NCBI GenBank assembly: GCA_964370315.1
Contig: CAYJIS010000001.1
Location: 1 to 64,000 of the forward strand
DNA length: 64,000 nt
Source: CAYJFX01 sp964370315
GTDB lineage: Bacteria; Spirochaetota; Spirochaetia; Treponematales; Treponemataceae
Direction: 5' to 3'
Shown: positions 54,796-62,555 of the stretch, piece after piece
Numbering within the stretch: the stretch's first letter is position 1
How the letters are laid out: the number at the start of each line of letters is the position of its first letter
The notes under the pieces: generated by a model
Seen by the model: the letters and a program-made list of their open reading frames with translations, nothing else
The model's database searches: none
What the model was told of the DNA's origin: nothing
Translations under genes and position numbers: made by a program

Positions 54796-55822
54796 AAGAT
54801 TCGTCTCCTTCTACTGATAATTCTTCAAACTCGTCTGCCTCAATTTCTTCCATCTTACCGATAACCTGAACGGCCATCTTTTTACCGATGATACCTGGCT
54901 GACAAAAAAACTTCTTTTTATTTCCAACATTTATAACTAAGGGATCTCCAACTCTAACGTTAGAAAGACGCACAATATCTCCTGTTCGCAAACCCAAAAC
55001 ATCTCGGATAGGAACATTAATAGAACCAATTTCAGCTACAACATCCATATCCACAGAAGATAACTTTTCTTTCAAAACATTTAAATACTGCGTTGTTGAA
55101 CTTCTTCGAACTGATGAAAACCAAAACTGTGATGACAGCTTAGAAATAATTGGTTCAATTGTAATATACGGAATACAGAAGTTCATCATACCTTCTTCAT
55201 CCCCTATTTTTGTTTCTAGTGTTACTAAAACAACCATTTCTGATGGTGGTACAATTTGCGCAAACTGAGGATTTGTTTCTATTTGTCCTAGTCGAGGCCT
55301 AAGATCTATAACTTGCGCCCATGCCTCTCTCATATTTGCTAAAATACGTACAATAATACCTTCCATAACTGACTGCTCAATATCAGTTAAGTCCCTTTGT
55401 ACTTTTGCAGCTTGCCCTTGCCCACCAAAAAGACGATCAATTATTGAAAAAGTAATAGAAGGGTCTATCTCTAAAATTGCATTCCCTTTTAGGGGATCCA
55501 TGTTAATTACAGCCAAAGTAGTTGGTGTAGGTATTGAGCGAATAAACTCTTCATATGTTAACTGATCTACCGATGCAACGTGAACGTGAGCCATACTACG
55601 AAGTTGTGCAGAAAGTGCCGTAGTTGTTAATCGGGCAAAAGTTTCATGCATAATCGATACAGTACGAATTTGTTCTTTTGAGAACTTATCGGGGCGTTTA
55701 AAGTCATAAATTTTAATTTTACGAGTATCATTAACTGGCTTAAAATCCTCAGCTTCGGTTTCACCAGTACTGATGGCCATTAAAAGTTGATCAATCTCGT
55801 CTTGTGACAAAACTTCATTCAT
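54788..55822 (-). CDS. fliM: Flagellar switch protein FliM
   Basis: A 344-residue C-ring protein. The N-terminal VLSQDEIDQLLMAIS is the CheY-P-binding segment. The middle domain (about 45-235) has FSKEQIRTVSIMHETFARL, and the C-terminal SpoA domain (about 255-330) has VDMDVVAEIGSINVPIRDVLGL. AAGGGC stands eight nt before ATG. It follows fliL across 124 nt that contain a strong hairpin. Confidence 0.96.
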   Translation of the reverse strand: MNEVLSQDEIDQLLMAISTGETEAEDFKPVNDTRKIKIYDFKRPDKFSKEQIRTVSIMHETFARLTTTALSAQLRSMAHVHVASVDQLTYEEFIRSIPTPTTLAVINMDPLKGNAILEIDPSITFSIIDRLFGGQGQAAKVQRDLTDIEQSVMEGIIVRILANMREAWAQVIDLRPRLGQIETNPQFAQIVPPSEMVVLVTLETKIGDEEGMMNFCIPYITIEPIISKLSSQFWFSSVRRSSTTQYLNVLKEKLSSVDMDVVAEIGSINVPIRDVLGLRTGDIVRLSNVRVGDPLVINVGNKKKFFCQPGIIGKKMAVQVIGKMEEIEADEFEELSVEGDESYE

Positions 55823-55913
55823 TACTATTTGCCCTTATACATAAAATATTTACCACCAACGGTAGTATAACCCTTATATGCATTTTACCACATATTTTAA
55901 TTAAAAGCTAATC

Positions 55914-55946
55914 ATTATGCAAAAAAATCGTATTTTTTTGCATAAT
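55914..55946. repeat. Perfect 14-bp hairpin between fliL and fliM
   Basis: ATTATGCAAAAAAA (55914-55927) pairs with TTTTTTTGCATAAT (55933-55946) around a five-base loop. It begins directly after the fliL stop. No T-run follows, so it looks like a partial terminator, an RNA-processing site or an mRNA stabiliser rather than a full terminator. Confidence 0.65.
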
Positions 55947-56492
55947 TTATTGTTCAATTACTTCAAAAGTTAAAAATCGAACATCTTTTATTGATGACTG
56001 AGTTAATAAGTCATTTATATCATTTTTAATTTCAAGTTTTAATGCATCTTCATTTTGAGGCGTTAACTCAAGTCTCTTCTTTGTTGAAAAGTACTTTCGA
56101 AGATAATCTTGTAGCTCTACGCGTCTTGCAGTAATTTCAGCAGAAGCATTGCTATCATCTACCTCGTATCCTAATACAACTGTTACAAGTACACTTGCAG
56201 GTATTGTATCGTATGTTTTTGCTCTAATTTGAGGTAAACTTTCATACCATGAATACACTTCTCTTTGTGGCGTATACTCCTCATTAATAGGAATATAGGT
56301 AGTACCTGTTGAAGAAGTATTCAAAATATTCATTGTGATAACTACTACAGTAACAATGAGAATAATAGCACCTACCGCAATTGCAACCCATTTTAAAAGA
56401 CCTGGGAGCATTCCTCCAAGACCACCACCTTTTTTTGAAGGCGAACTTGAGCCGAGATCACCATCGTCTAAATTCAAATCATCATCAGCCAT
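55947..56492 (-). CDS. fliL: Flagellar protein FliL
   Basis: A 181-residue stator-associated protein. A short acidic/Gly-rich cytoplasmic tail, a single membrane helix (about 33-53, LLKWVAIAVGAIILIVTVVVI) and a periplasmic SPFH-like domain (about 75-181) closing with VRFLTFEVIEQ are visible. AGGTAAAG lies upstream. In spirochaetes FliL supports periplasmic flagellar motors. A TATAAT promoter sits just before it. Confidence 0.92.
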   Translation of the reverse strand: MADDDLNLDDGDLGSSSPSKKGGGLGGMLPGLLKWVAIAVGAIILIVTVVVITMNILNTSSTGTTYIPINEEYTPQREVYSWYESLPQIRAKTYDTIPASVLVTVVLGYEVDDSNASAEITARRVELQDYLRKYFSTKKRLELTPQNEDALKLEIKNDINDLLTQSSIKDVRFLTFEVIEQ

Positions 56493-56511
56493 ACCACTTT
56501 ACCTCACTTCT

Positions 56512-56541
56512 ATTATATCATTAAAATAAATTTTTATACAA
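56512..56541 (-). promoter_or_regulatory. Possible internal promoter before fliL
   Basis: On the minus strand TTGTAT (56541-56536), 18 nt, perfect TATAAT (56517-56512), about 20 nt before the fliL ATG, in the motB-fliL gap. Confidence 0.45.
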
Positions 56542-56558
56542 CATCTTATAAAATTTAT

Positions 56559-57278
56559 TTAAAAATGTCCTTCATCAAGAATAACAATATCCACCCTACG
56601 ATTATACGCTCTGCCTTCGGCTGTATCGTTAGGAAATTTTGGTTGCGTATCTGCATACCCTAAATATGAAAACTTTTCATCATTTACACCAAAATCTGAT
56701 AAATAATACAAAACATTTAATGCCCGTGTTCCAGACAATTCCCAATTACTACTCCACAAATTTTCATCCACTGGAGTTGAATCTGTGTGTCCCTCTATTC
56801 TAAAATTTCTGTCTATTAAATCTTCTGAAGATAAAAACTGCGACAATCGTAACAATGTGTCCCTTGTTTCGTCTATCAAAAGCTCTGCAGACCCCTCTCT
56901 AAAAAATGAATCAGATGCTAGCGTTATTACTAACCCTCTTTCATCTGTTGTAACGGTAATTCTATTTGACTTTACATCAGGTGCAAATAAACTCACCGCT
57001 TTTTTTACTGCCAAACCTAGGCTAGAACCTTTTTCTATCGATGGCAGCGAGTTAATAGTATTACCTAAGTCGGCCAATCTACCAGCTGTAAGTGACATAC
57101 CACCAGAGGTAGGATCGCCTTCTAAAGCAACAGTTAACTGCGCCTGTTGTGTCTCATCAACCTTTACAGGATTAAAAAGCATAACAAAGAAACATAGCAT
57201 AAGAGTAATCATATCACCATATGTTTCAAGCCACGCCTTGGAAGCTCCCGCCGGCTTTTTAGACTCACGCTTAGCCAT
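56559..57278 (-). CDS. motB: Flagellar motor protein MotB
   Basis: A 239-residue stator subunit. The membrane helix (about 22-38) starts with the proton-channel aspartate D22 in ETYGDMITLMLCFF. The plug and linker follow, then the OmpA-like peptidoglycan-binding domain (about 125-235) with FRIEGHTDSTPVD and TAEGRAYNRRVDIVIL. It starts three nt after motA and is co-translated with it. Confidence 0.95.
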   Translation of the reverse strand: MAKRESKKPAGASKAWLETYGDMITLMLCFFVMLFNPVKVDETQQAQLTVALEGDPTSGGMSLTAGRLADLGNTINSLPSIEKGSSLGLAVKKAVSLFAPDVKSNRITVTTDERGLVITLASDSFFREGSAELLIDETRDTLLRLSQFLSSEDLIDRNFRIEGHTDSTPVDENLWSSNWELSGTRALNVLYYLSDFGVNDEKFSYLGYADTQPKFPNDTAEGRAYNRRVDIVILDEGHF

Positions 57279-57281
57279 GCA

Positions 57282-58073
57282 TTAATCCTTTAGAACTTCA
57301 GCTTCAATAGCTTTTCTAGATGTTGTATCAAGATATGTTAATAATTTCATAGCAAGAACCCGAGGGTTATCACCTGCTTGAATTGACAATACTCCCTCTA
57401 TAACCATTTCTTTTGTTTGAATTTCCAATGAATTTTGATACGTTAATTTTGCCGCAATTGGAACCAAGAACATATTTGCAATAATTGACCCGTACAATGT
57501 TGTAACAAGCGCAACCGCCATGTTTGCACCAATAGAAGCTGTATCATTAAGATTTGATAACATACCAATAAGACCGATAACGGTCCCCATCATACCATAA
57601 GAAGGACCTAATCCTGCCCAGTGAATAACCATTCCAATCCAAGAAAGGTGTCGGCCTTCAAGCTTTGTAAGTTCATTTTCCATAATAGTTCGAATTACAA
57701 CACCATCGGTACCATCAACAACTAAACGTAAGCCGGTTTTCATAAAGGCATCATCTAAATCTTCGAGGCCTTCTTCAAGAGCAAGAATACCCTCTCGTCT
57801 TGCTTTTTCAGCTAAACCAACCATGTTTTGAACAAGTGTTTTTTCTCCATAGTCAAATACATTAAATATACGCCCAATAACACCGAACATGGAGAGAACT
57901 TTACTCATGGGGAAACTTAAGAACATTGCTAAAAATGAACCAACAACAACGAATATAAATGAAGGAAGGTCCCATAGTCCTGCAAGACCAGCAATACCTG
58001 TACTACCTGTTGCTACCGCGAAAACAATTACCGCAAAGGCGCCAACTAGACCTATAATACTCGCTATATCCAT
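57282..58073 (-). CDS. motA: Flagellar motor protein MotA
   Basis: A 263-residue stator subunit with four membrane helices (about 4-22, 30-50, 150-172, 183-205) and a cytoplasmic loop that contacts FliG. The family's SYGMMGTVIGLIGML and GANMAVALVTTLYGSIIANM stretches are intact. It follows flbD by 18 nt and forms a proton channel with MotB. Whether H+ or Na+ is used cannot be decided here. Confidence 0.95.
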   Translation of the reverse strand: MDIASIIGLVGAFAVIVFAVATGSTGIAGLAGLWDLPSFIFVVVGSFLAMFLSFPMSKVLSMFGVIGRIFNVFDYGEKTLVQNMVGLAEKARREGILALEEGLEDLDDAFMKTGLRLVVDGTDGVVIRTIMENELTKLEGRHLSWIGMVIHWAGLGPSYGMMGTVIGLIGMLSNLNDTASIGANMAVALVTTLYGSIIANMFLVPIAAKLTYQNSLEIQTKEMVIEGVLSIQAGDNPRVLAMKLLTYLDTTSRKAIEAEVLKD

Positions 58074-58091
58074 ACTATATCCCTCCCAAGA

Positions 58092-58289
58092 CTACAGTTC
58101 ATTTTTAAAAGCCCCGATCAAACGTCGGTATGCAATAATTTTTTCTATAATTTCTTGTGGTTTATCTTTGACCACAAGTTTTTTTCCTGATAACATCATA
58201 AAAGTTACATCGGGATTTGTCTCGATATACTCAATTTGATGTGGATTTATCCAATATGTTTTACCATCTAAACGTATTACTTCTATCAT
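58092..58289 (-). CDS. flbD: FlbD-family flagellar protein
   Basis: A 65-residue protein with the FlbD pattern: MIEVIRLDGKTYWINPHQIEYIETNPDVTF, then LSGKKLVVKDKPQEIIEKII (each shown in part). FlbD proteins are small flagellar accessory factors. There is no Shine-Dalgarno sequence. On the minus strand TTGACT (58322-58317) is followed after 17 nt by a poor GAAAAT, or after 15 nt by TAGAAA six nt before the ATG, so the operon head may also be leaderless. flgE, often just upstream, is not here. Confidence 0.88.
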   Translation of the reverse strand: MIEVIRLDGKTYWINPHQIEYIETNPDVTFMMLSGKKLVVKDKPQEIIEKIIAYRRLIGAFKNEL

Positions 58290-58469
58290 ATCTATTTTCT
58301 ACTCTAACTCCAATACAGTCAAGTACTTTTAAGCATTTTTTTGCATTTTTTTCAAAAAAATACCTATTTATTTATCGGAAAATAAAATATATGCCTTTAG
58401 GGAAATATCAAAGTTTGTACATGGCACTGAAAATATTTTTTTTGCATACTCCTTAAAAATATATATGTC

Positions 58470-61097
58470 TTACTGATAGGTATCACGTAAACTTACAACT
58501 GATAATGATTCTGTTAAAACCTTTGCATTTATGTTCGAAACTGAACCTTGCGCCCCGTACTGTGTTAATGACATACTCGGATCAAATTGTACGGTACGTT
58601 TTTTTCCAGGCAGCAATGTAAACATGTTATCACTAAATGTTCCATCTAAACTCGTTTGTAGCGACACATAGAATGCAGGCTTATCTGTTGAAAGTGTAAT
58701 CACTAAATTATCATCCACAGAAACAGAAATTGGAGCTTTTTGTATAATGCATCTCTTTGGGAAATCCAAAAAGAGTGTTGTTTCTTTGCTATAATTCGAA
58801 CAAAGTAACTGTGCATACACAAAATACTGGTCTGTTTTGCTTGTAATATCATCAATAGGCGACTCCCAAGCAACACTTACACTATCGCTTGAAAAATCTT
58901 TTTTTATTGATTTCTTTTCCAAGACCTCTCCATTAAAATCAATGATACTAATGACTAGCTCTGCATGTATGGTATTTCTTGTATCATTTAAAATAACCGC
59001 GCTAACCATTTTATCTTTTTGTAATAAAACCACAGTAAAGGGGTCAAAGAATTTCTTTGCTTCATAATGTAAAAGCTTCCAGCGCCCTGAATACTCAAGC
59101 GATGACCAAGACGCAATTGGCCACACATCGTTGAGCTGCCAATAAATAGCACCCATACACCGAGGTCTTAAGCTTCGCCAGTATTCCACCGCAGTTTTTA
59201 TAGCCAAGGCTTGTTGCACTTGACTTAAATAAAGCATCGAATTAAAGCCTTCTGGAAAGCGAAAATAACGTGTAAAGTTTTCTAAAATTATTGAGTTTCC
59301 GCCAGGCGAACGCTGGTGAAATTCCATTATAGGACTAGTAAAATTTAATTGGTCTTCAGGTGTATAGGTTTTAACTTCTTGCAGTGAGGGAAATGATTGA
59401 TAGCCAAACTCAGAAACGAAACGGGGCTTTATACTTAAATATGAATCAAATGATTTTTTTTCATGCCAAACACTCCAATAATGCATATCGCCTCTTCCGT
59501 CTGCATGCCAGTTATCACTAAAATCATTTGGTCCTGCAGAAGGTGAACTTGGCCACCATGTTCTTGCACTATCAAGTCGCTGAATCTCATCTGCTAACAC
59601 ACCCTCATTTAATCTATCATAGTCTATGAGATACCGTGAAGGATTTTCTCTCGAAGCTTCATACCACGTAAGAGCTCCTAAATCTTCATTGTTCCCGCAC
59701 CATAAACTTATACATGCATGATGCTGTAATCGTCGAACTTGATGGCGAATTTCATGTCTAACATTGTCTAAAAACTCTTTATTTGAAGGATACGTTGAGC
59801 ATGCAAACATACAGTCTTGCCAAACCATAATTCCTTTTTTATCACATAAATTATAGAACACATCGCTTTCATATCGTCCACCACCCCAAATTCGAACGGT
59901 GTTTTGATTTGATTTTATTAATGAATCTAGGAGGTAGTTTAATTTCTCATCACTTATACGAGACGGAAGTGCATCTGCAGGAATCCAGTTGGCACCTTTA
60001 GAAAAAACATCGCGACCATTTACTCTAAAAAACAAGCTTTTACCATCATCATCTTCTTCGGCGATAGTTTCAAGCGTACGAAACGCAATGTTTTTTACAA
60101 GAGTTTGATTTTCAGGGGCAAAAGTTGCTATTGTTAATGTATACAATGTATTTTCTTTTAGAGTAGGAAACCCATTTTTTTCAATTTCAGCATCATCTTC
60201 TGGCCTTCCTCCTGCAGGATACCATAATGTTGGTTTCGTTACTCTCTCTGTGAATTCGATATAGTTTTCACCTTTAGAAACCTTCGCTTCAATGTTTGAA
60301 ATAATTTTTATTCCATTACCTTCAAGCTTACAGTTAAATAGTAGTTCTTTATCAACACTAGAAAAATACGTTATACCAATATGCGCATCCCAATCCAGCC
60401 CATCAATAAGCATTTTTTCAGGTACAGTTTTTGGATTCTCTACAACTGGAACTGTTGTACAATTCACATACTCAATATACCCATCAGCATACTGTTCAAG
60501 TCGTATACTGTCATATACTCCAAAAGCCATAATACATGGTCCCCAATCCCAACCTGCATGGCATTGAACCTTTCGTATAAGATTTCTATTAGGAGAACTC
60601 ACATCATATATAGAACATGGTATTTCATACGGAAGCTTTGAAGCCGCTTCCAATGCATAGCGCTCGGATGGTTCAAAATGAAGTTTAATTATATTTTTCC
60701 CTTGTACTAAATGGTCAGTTATATCAAATCGCCACAAACGAAACATATTAAAGCATGTACCTACTTCAACATCGTTAATAAAAACAGTAACAAAGGTATC
60801 AGCACTTTCAAGCACAATGCTTTGGCGCCCCATTTTAAAGGTATCACTTATTTCAATTTCTTTTGTACAAACCCAATCTGTTCGTCCAACCCATTGTATA
60901 TCAAGCTCATTTTTTGCGTAATAGGGATCTTCAATCAATTTGTTTTCTAAAAGCGCAGAGTGAACATCACCTGGTAATTGAAGTTCAATTGAATTAGGAA
61001 AAGCAATTTGTGATAAAGATTGCTCAACCATACTTTGAGCGGCTGCCGAATCAAAGAGAGAGAGACTCCATGGTCCATGTAATAATAATGTATTCAT
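58470..61097 (-). CDS. Beta-mannosidase (glycoside hydrolase family 2)
   Basis: An 875-residue GH2 enzyme without a signal peptide, so probably cytoplasmic. The N-terminal sugar-binding domain has LPGDVHSAL and the SPNRNLIRKVQCHAGWDWGP stretch typical of beta-mannosidases; an Ig-like domain and the TIM barrel follow. The acid/base glutamate is in WCGNNED (about 465-470) and the nucleophile in FVSEFGYQS (about 565). It would release mannose from beta-linked mannosides taken up by the neighbouring ABC system. ATG 61097 is chosen: a TTG at 61103 lies in the promoter spacer. Divergent from the ROK regulator. Confidence 0.92.
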   Translation of the reverse strand: MNTLLLHGPWSLSLFDSAAAQSMVEQSLSQIAFPNSIELQLPGDVHSALLENKLIEDPYYAKNELDIQWVGRTDWVCTKEIEISDTFKMGRQSIVLESADTFVTVFINDVEVGTCFNMFRLWRFDITDHLVQGKNIIKLHFEPSERYALEAASKLPYEIPCSIYDVSSPNRNLIRKVQCHAGWDWGPCIMAFGVYDSIRLEQYADGYIEYVNCTTVPVVENPKTVPEKMLIDGLDWDAHIGITYFSSVDKELLFNCKLEGNGIKIISNIEAKVSKGENYIEFTERVTKPTLWYPAGGRPEDDAEIEKNGFPTLKENTLYTLTIATFAPENQTLVKNIAFRTLETIAEEDDDGKSLFFRVNGRDVFSKGANWIPADALPSRISDEKLNYLLDSLIKSNQNTVRIWGGGRYESDVFYNLCDKKGIMVWQDCMFACSTYPSNKEFLDNVRHEIRHQVRRLQHHACISLWCGNNEDLGALTWYEASRENPSRYLIDYDRLNEGVLADEIQRLDSARTWWPSSPSAGPNDFSDNWHADGRGDMHYWSVWHEKKSFDSYLSIKPRFVSEFGYQSFPSLQEVKTYTPEDQLNFTSPIMEFHQRSPGGNSIILENFTRYFRFPEGFNSMLYLSQVQQALAIKTAVEYWRSLRPRCMGAIYWQLNDVWPIASWSSLEYSGRWKLLHYEAKKFFDPFTVVLLQKDKMVSAVILNDTRNTIHAELVISIIDFNGEVLEKKSIKKDFSSDSVSVAWESPIDDITSKTDQYFVYAQLLCSNYSKETTLFLDFPKRCIIQKAPISVSVDDNLVITLSTDKPAFYVSLQTSLDGTFSDNMFTLLPGKKRTVQFDPSMSLTQYGAQGSVSNINAKVLTESLSVVSLRDTYQ

Positions 61098-61103
61098 ACT
61101 CAA

Positions 61104-61132
61104 AGAATATCATGCAATGAACTTTTTTACAA
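61104..61132 (-). promoter_or_regulatory. Leaderless-type promoter of beta-mannosidase
   Basis: On the minus strand TTGTAA (61132-61127), 17 nt, TATTCT (61109-61104), six nt, ATG 61097. No Shine-Dalgarno sequence. Confidence 0.6.
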
Positions 61133-61160
61133 GCGAGATTCCGTATTCTGAAAAAAAAAC

Positions 61161-61189
61161 TTGCAATGAAATAAAACGTATGATACACT
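61161..61189 (+). promoter_or_regulatory. Near-leaderless promoter of the ROK gene
   Basis: TTGCAA (61161-61166), 17 nt, TACACT (61184-61189), nine nt, ATG 61199. The -35 boxes of the two divergent promoters are 28 nt apart. Confidence 0.58.
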
Positions 61190-61198
61190 GGTTAGTAG

Positions 61199-62350
61199 AT
61201 GAAAGAAACTAACTTTTTTACAGACATAATGTATTCTCGTATATTAAATATAATCTGGAAAAAGAGATCTATTAGTAGAATTGAAATTGCAAATGCTTTA
61301 GAAATAGATAAATCGACTGTCACAAAAAATGTTTCTGTATTAAAAAAAACTGGAATAATCCATGAATACGCACAAGGAGAGACAGGTCCTCTTGGAGGGC
61401 GCAAACCCATTTTTTTGGAAATAAACGCCTCTTTTGCTTGTGTAGGTGGTATAGAAATAAATTCAGAGAGATTGATTTGTACACTATTAGATTTACACGG
61501 AGAAATTATTTTTCAATTTCAAAAAAACATATCTCCTAAAACATTTAACAAGTTAGGGTGTAAAGATATTTTTAGTGAAGCGCACGCTATGATTGTTTTA
61601 GAAGCAAAAAAAAGAAGTGTTCCTGTTATTGCCATTGGTGTTGGACTCCCTGGCTTAATTAATGCAGAAACGGGCACTATAATTCAATCAAAAGCTCTTT
61701 ATATTCAAGATGCCTACGACTTTAAAAAAGACATCCAAACATTAAGTTCTATTCCTATTTTAATCGAAAACGATGCTCGCTGTTGTTGCTATAGTGAAAA
61801 AGTAATTAACCGTGATAAAATAATTAAGGACACCCTCTTTTTACTCGTTGAATATAGATTAACACAACCTACTCGTGAAGCAAAAAGAAGCCTAGCTATA
61901 GGAATAGGATTAATATTAGATGGTAAAATATTTAAAGGATGGGAATCATTAGCTGGAGAATTTAGAAGCATATTGTGGCAAAAAGGAATTGAAGGACAAT
62001 TTCATGCCCATGTTGCATCTGGAGATTTGAATGCATACAAATCCATATGTCCTGAGTTAGCGTACAAAGAATTAGCACAGCACATTGCATTTTTAGTTAC
62101 CATCTTAAATTTGCAAACGGTATTTGTTGGTGGTCCAGGTTCAGACTCACAGTCACAACAGCAAATTCAAAAACAAATTAATGAACAAATACAATATACT
62201 AATCCCTACAACATTCCTAGAAACTGCAATGTTGTTACCGATTCACTAGGAAGTCTTTCAGTTGCGTATGGAGCGGGGGCTATGTGTCTTGATACCATTT
62301 TTGACCATGATGCACATCAATTAAGAGGTGACATCCAAAATTTATTGTAA
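61199..62350 (+). CDS. ROK family transcriptional regulator
   Basis: A 383-residue protein. An N-terminal winged helix (about 10-60, with ISRIEIANALEIDKSTVTKN as recognition helix) precedes a sugar-kinase-like ROK domain with VGLPGLINAETGTI and ENDARCCCYSE. The usual zinc motif CxCGxxGC of ROK proteins is missing, and the GHxxxxxxG segment is changed (LAGEFRSILWQKGIEG), so the sensor part is divergent and probably not a kinase. It most likely controls the beta-mannosidase and the sugar-binding protein genes on either side. Confidence 0.85.
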   Translation: MKETNFFTDIMYSRILNIIWKKRSISRIEIANALEIDKSTVTKNVSVLKKTGIIHEYAQGETGPLGGRKPIFLEINASFACVGGIEINSERLICTLLDLHGEIIFQFQKNISPKTFNKLGCKDIFSEAHAMIVLEAKKRSVPVIAIGVGLPGLINAETGTIIQSKALYIQDAYDFKKDIQTLSSIPILIENDARCCCYSEKVINRDKIIKDTLFLLVEYRLTQPTREAKRSLAIGIGLILDGKIFKGWESLAGEFRSILWQKGIEGQFHAHVASGDLNAYKSICPELAYKELAQHIAFLVTILNLQTVFVGGPGSDSQSQQQIQKQINEQIQYTNPYNIPRNCNVVTDSLGSLSVAYGAGAMCLDTIFDHDAHQLRGDIQNLL

Positions 62351-62455
62351 CACATATTCTCTTAAAGCACTTCTATTTTTTTAGTTTTAAACATATTTTA
62401 ACTATACAAAAAAATTAAAATAAAAAACAATTATTAAAAAATCAAATTGAATGGG

Positions 62456-62484
62456 TTTACAGAAATGAGAAGTCGTGGTATAAT
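62456..62484 (+). promoter_or_regulatory. Promoter of the sugar-binding protein gene
   Basis: TTTACA (62456-62461), 17 nt, perfect TATAAT (62479-62484). Predicted start near 62491; leader about 65 nt. Confidence 0.75.
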
Positions 62485-62491
62485 ATAGTTA

Positions 62492-62510
62492 GTTGATAAA
62501 TCCAATCAAC
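62492..62510. promoter_or_regulatory. Operator-like inverted repeat
   Basis: GTTGAT (62492-62497) and ATCAAC (62505-62510) with a 7-nt centre lie just at the predicted transcription start. This is a natural place for a repressor such as the adjacent ROK protein, but the binder is not shown. Confidence 0.45.
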
Positions 62511-62555
62511 CAAGCATATATAATGCAGTATTTAATATTCATTAGGAGGAATATT

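Noticed and set aside
55914..55946. Strong terminator between fliL and fliM
   Set aside because: No T-run follows the stem on the coding strand and the operon continues; kept only as a hairpin.
58397..58447. Sixteen-codon frame on the minus strand after beta-mannosidase, with AAGGAG in front
   Set aside because: The ribosome-binding site is only one base from the ATG and the peptide has no supporting feature.
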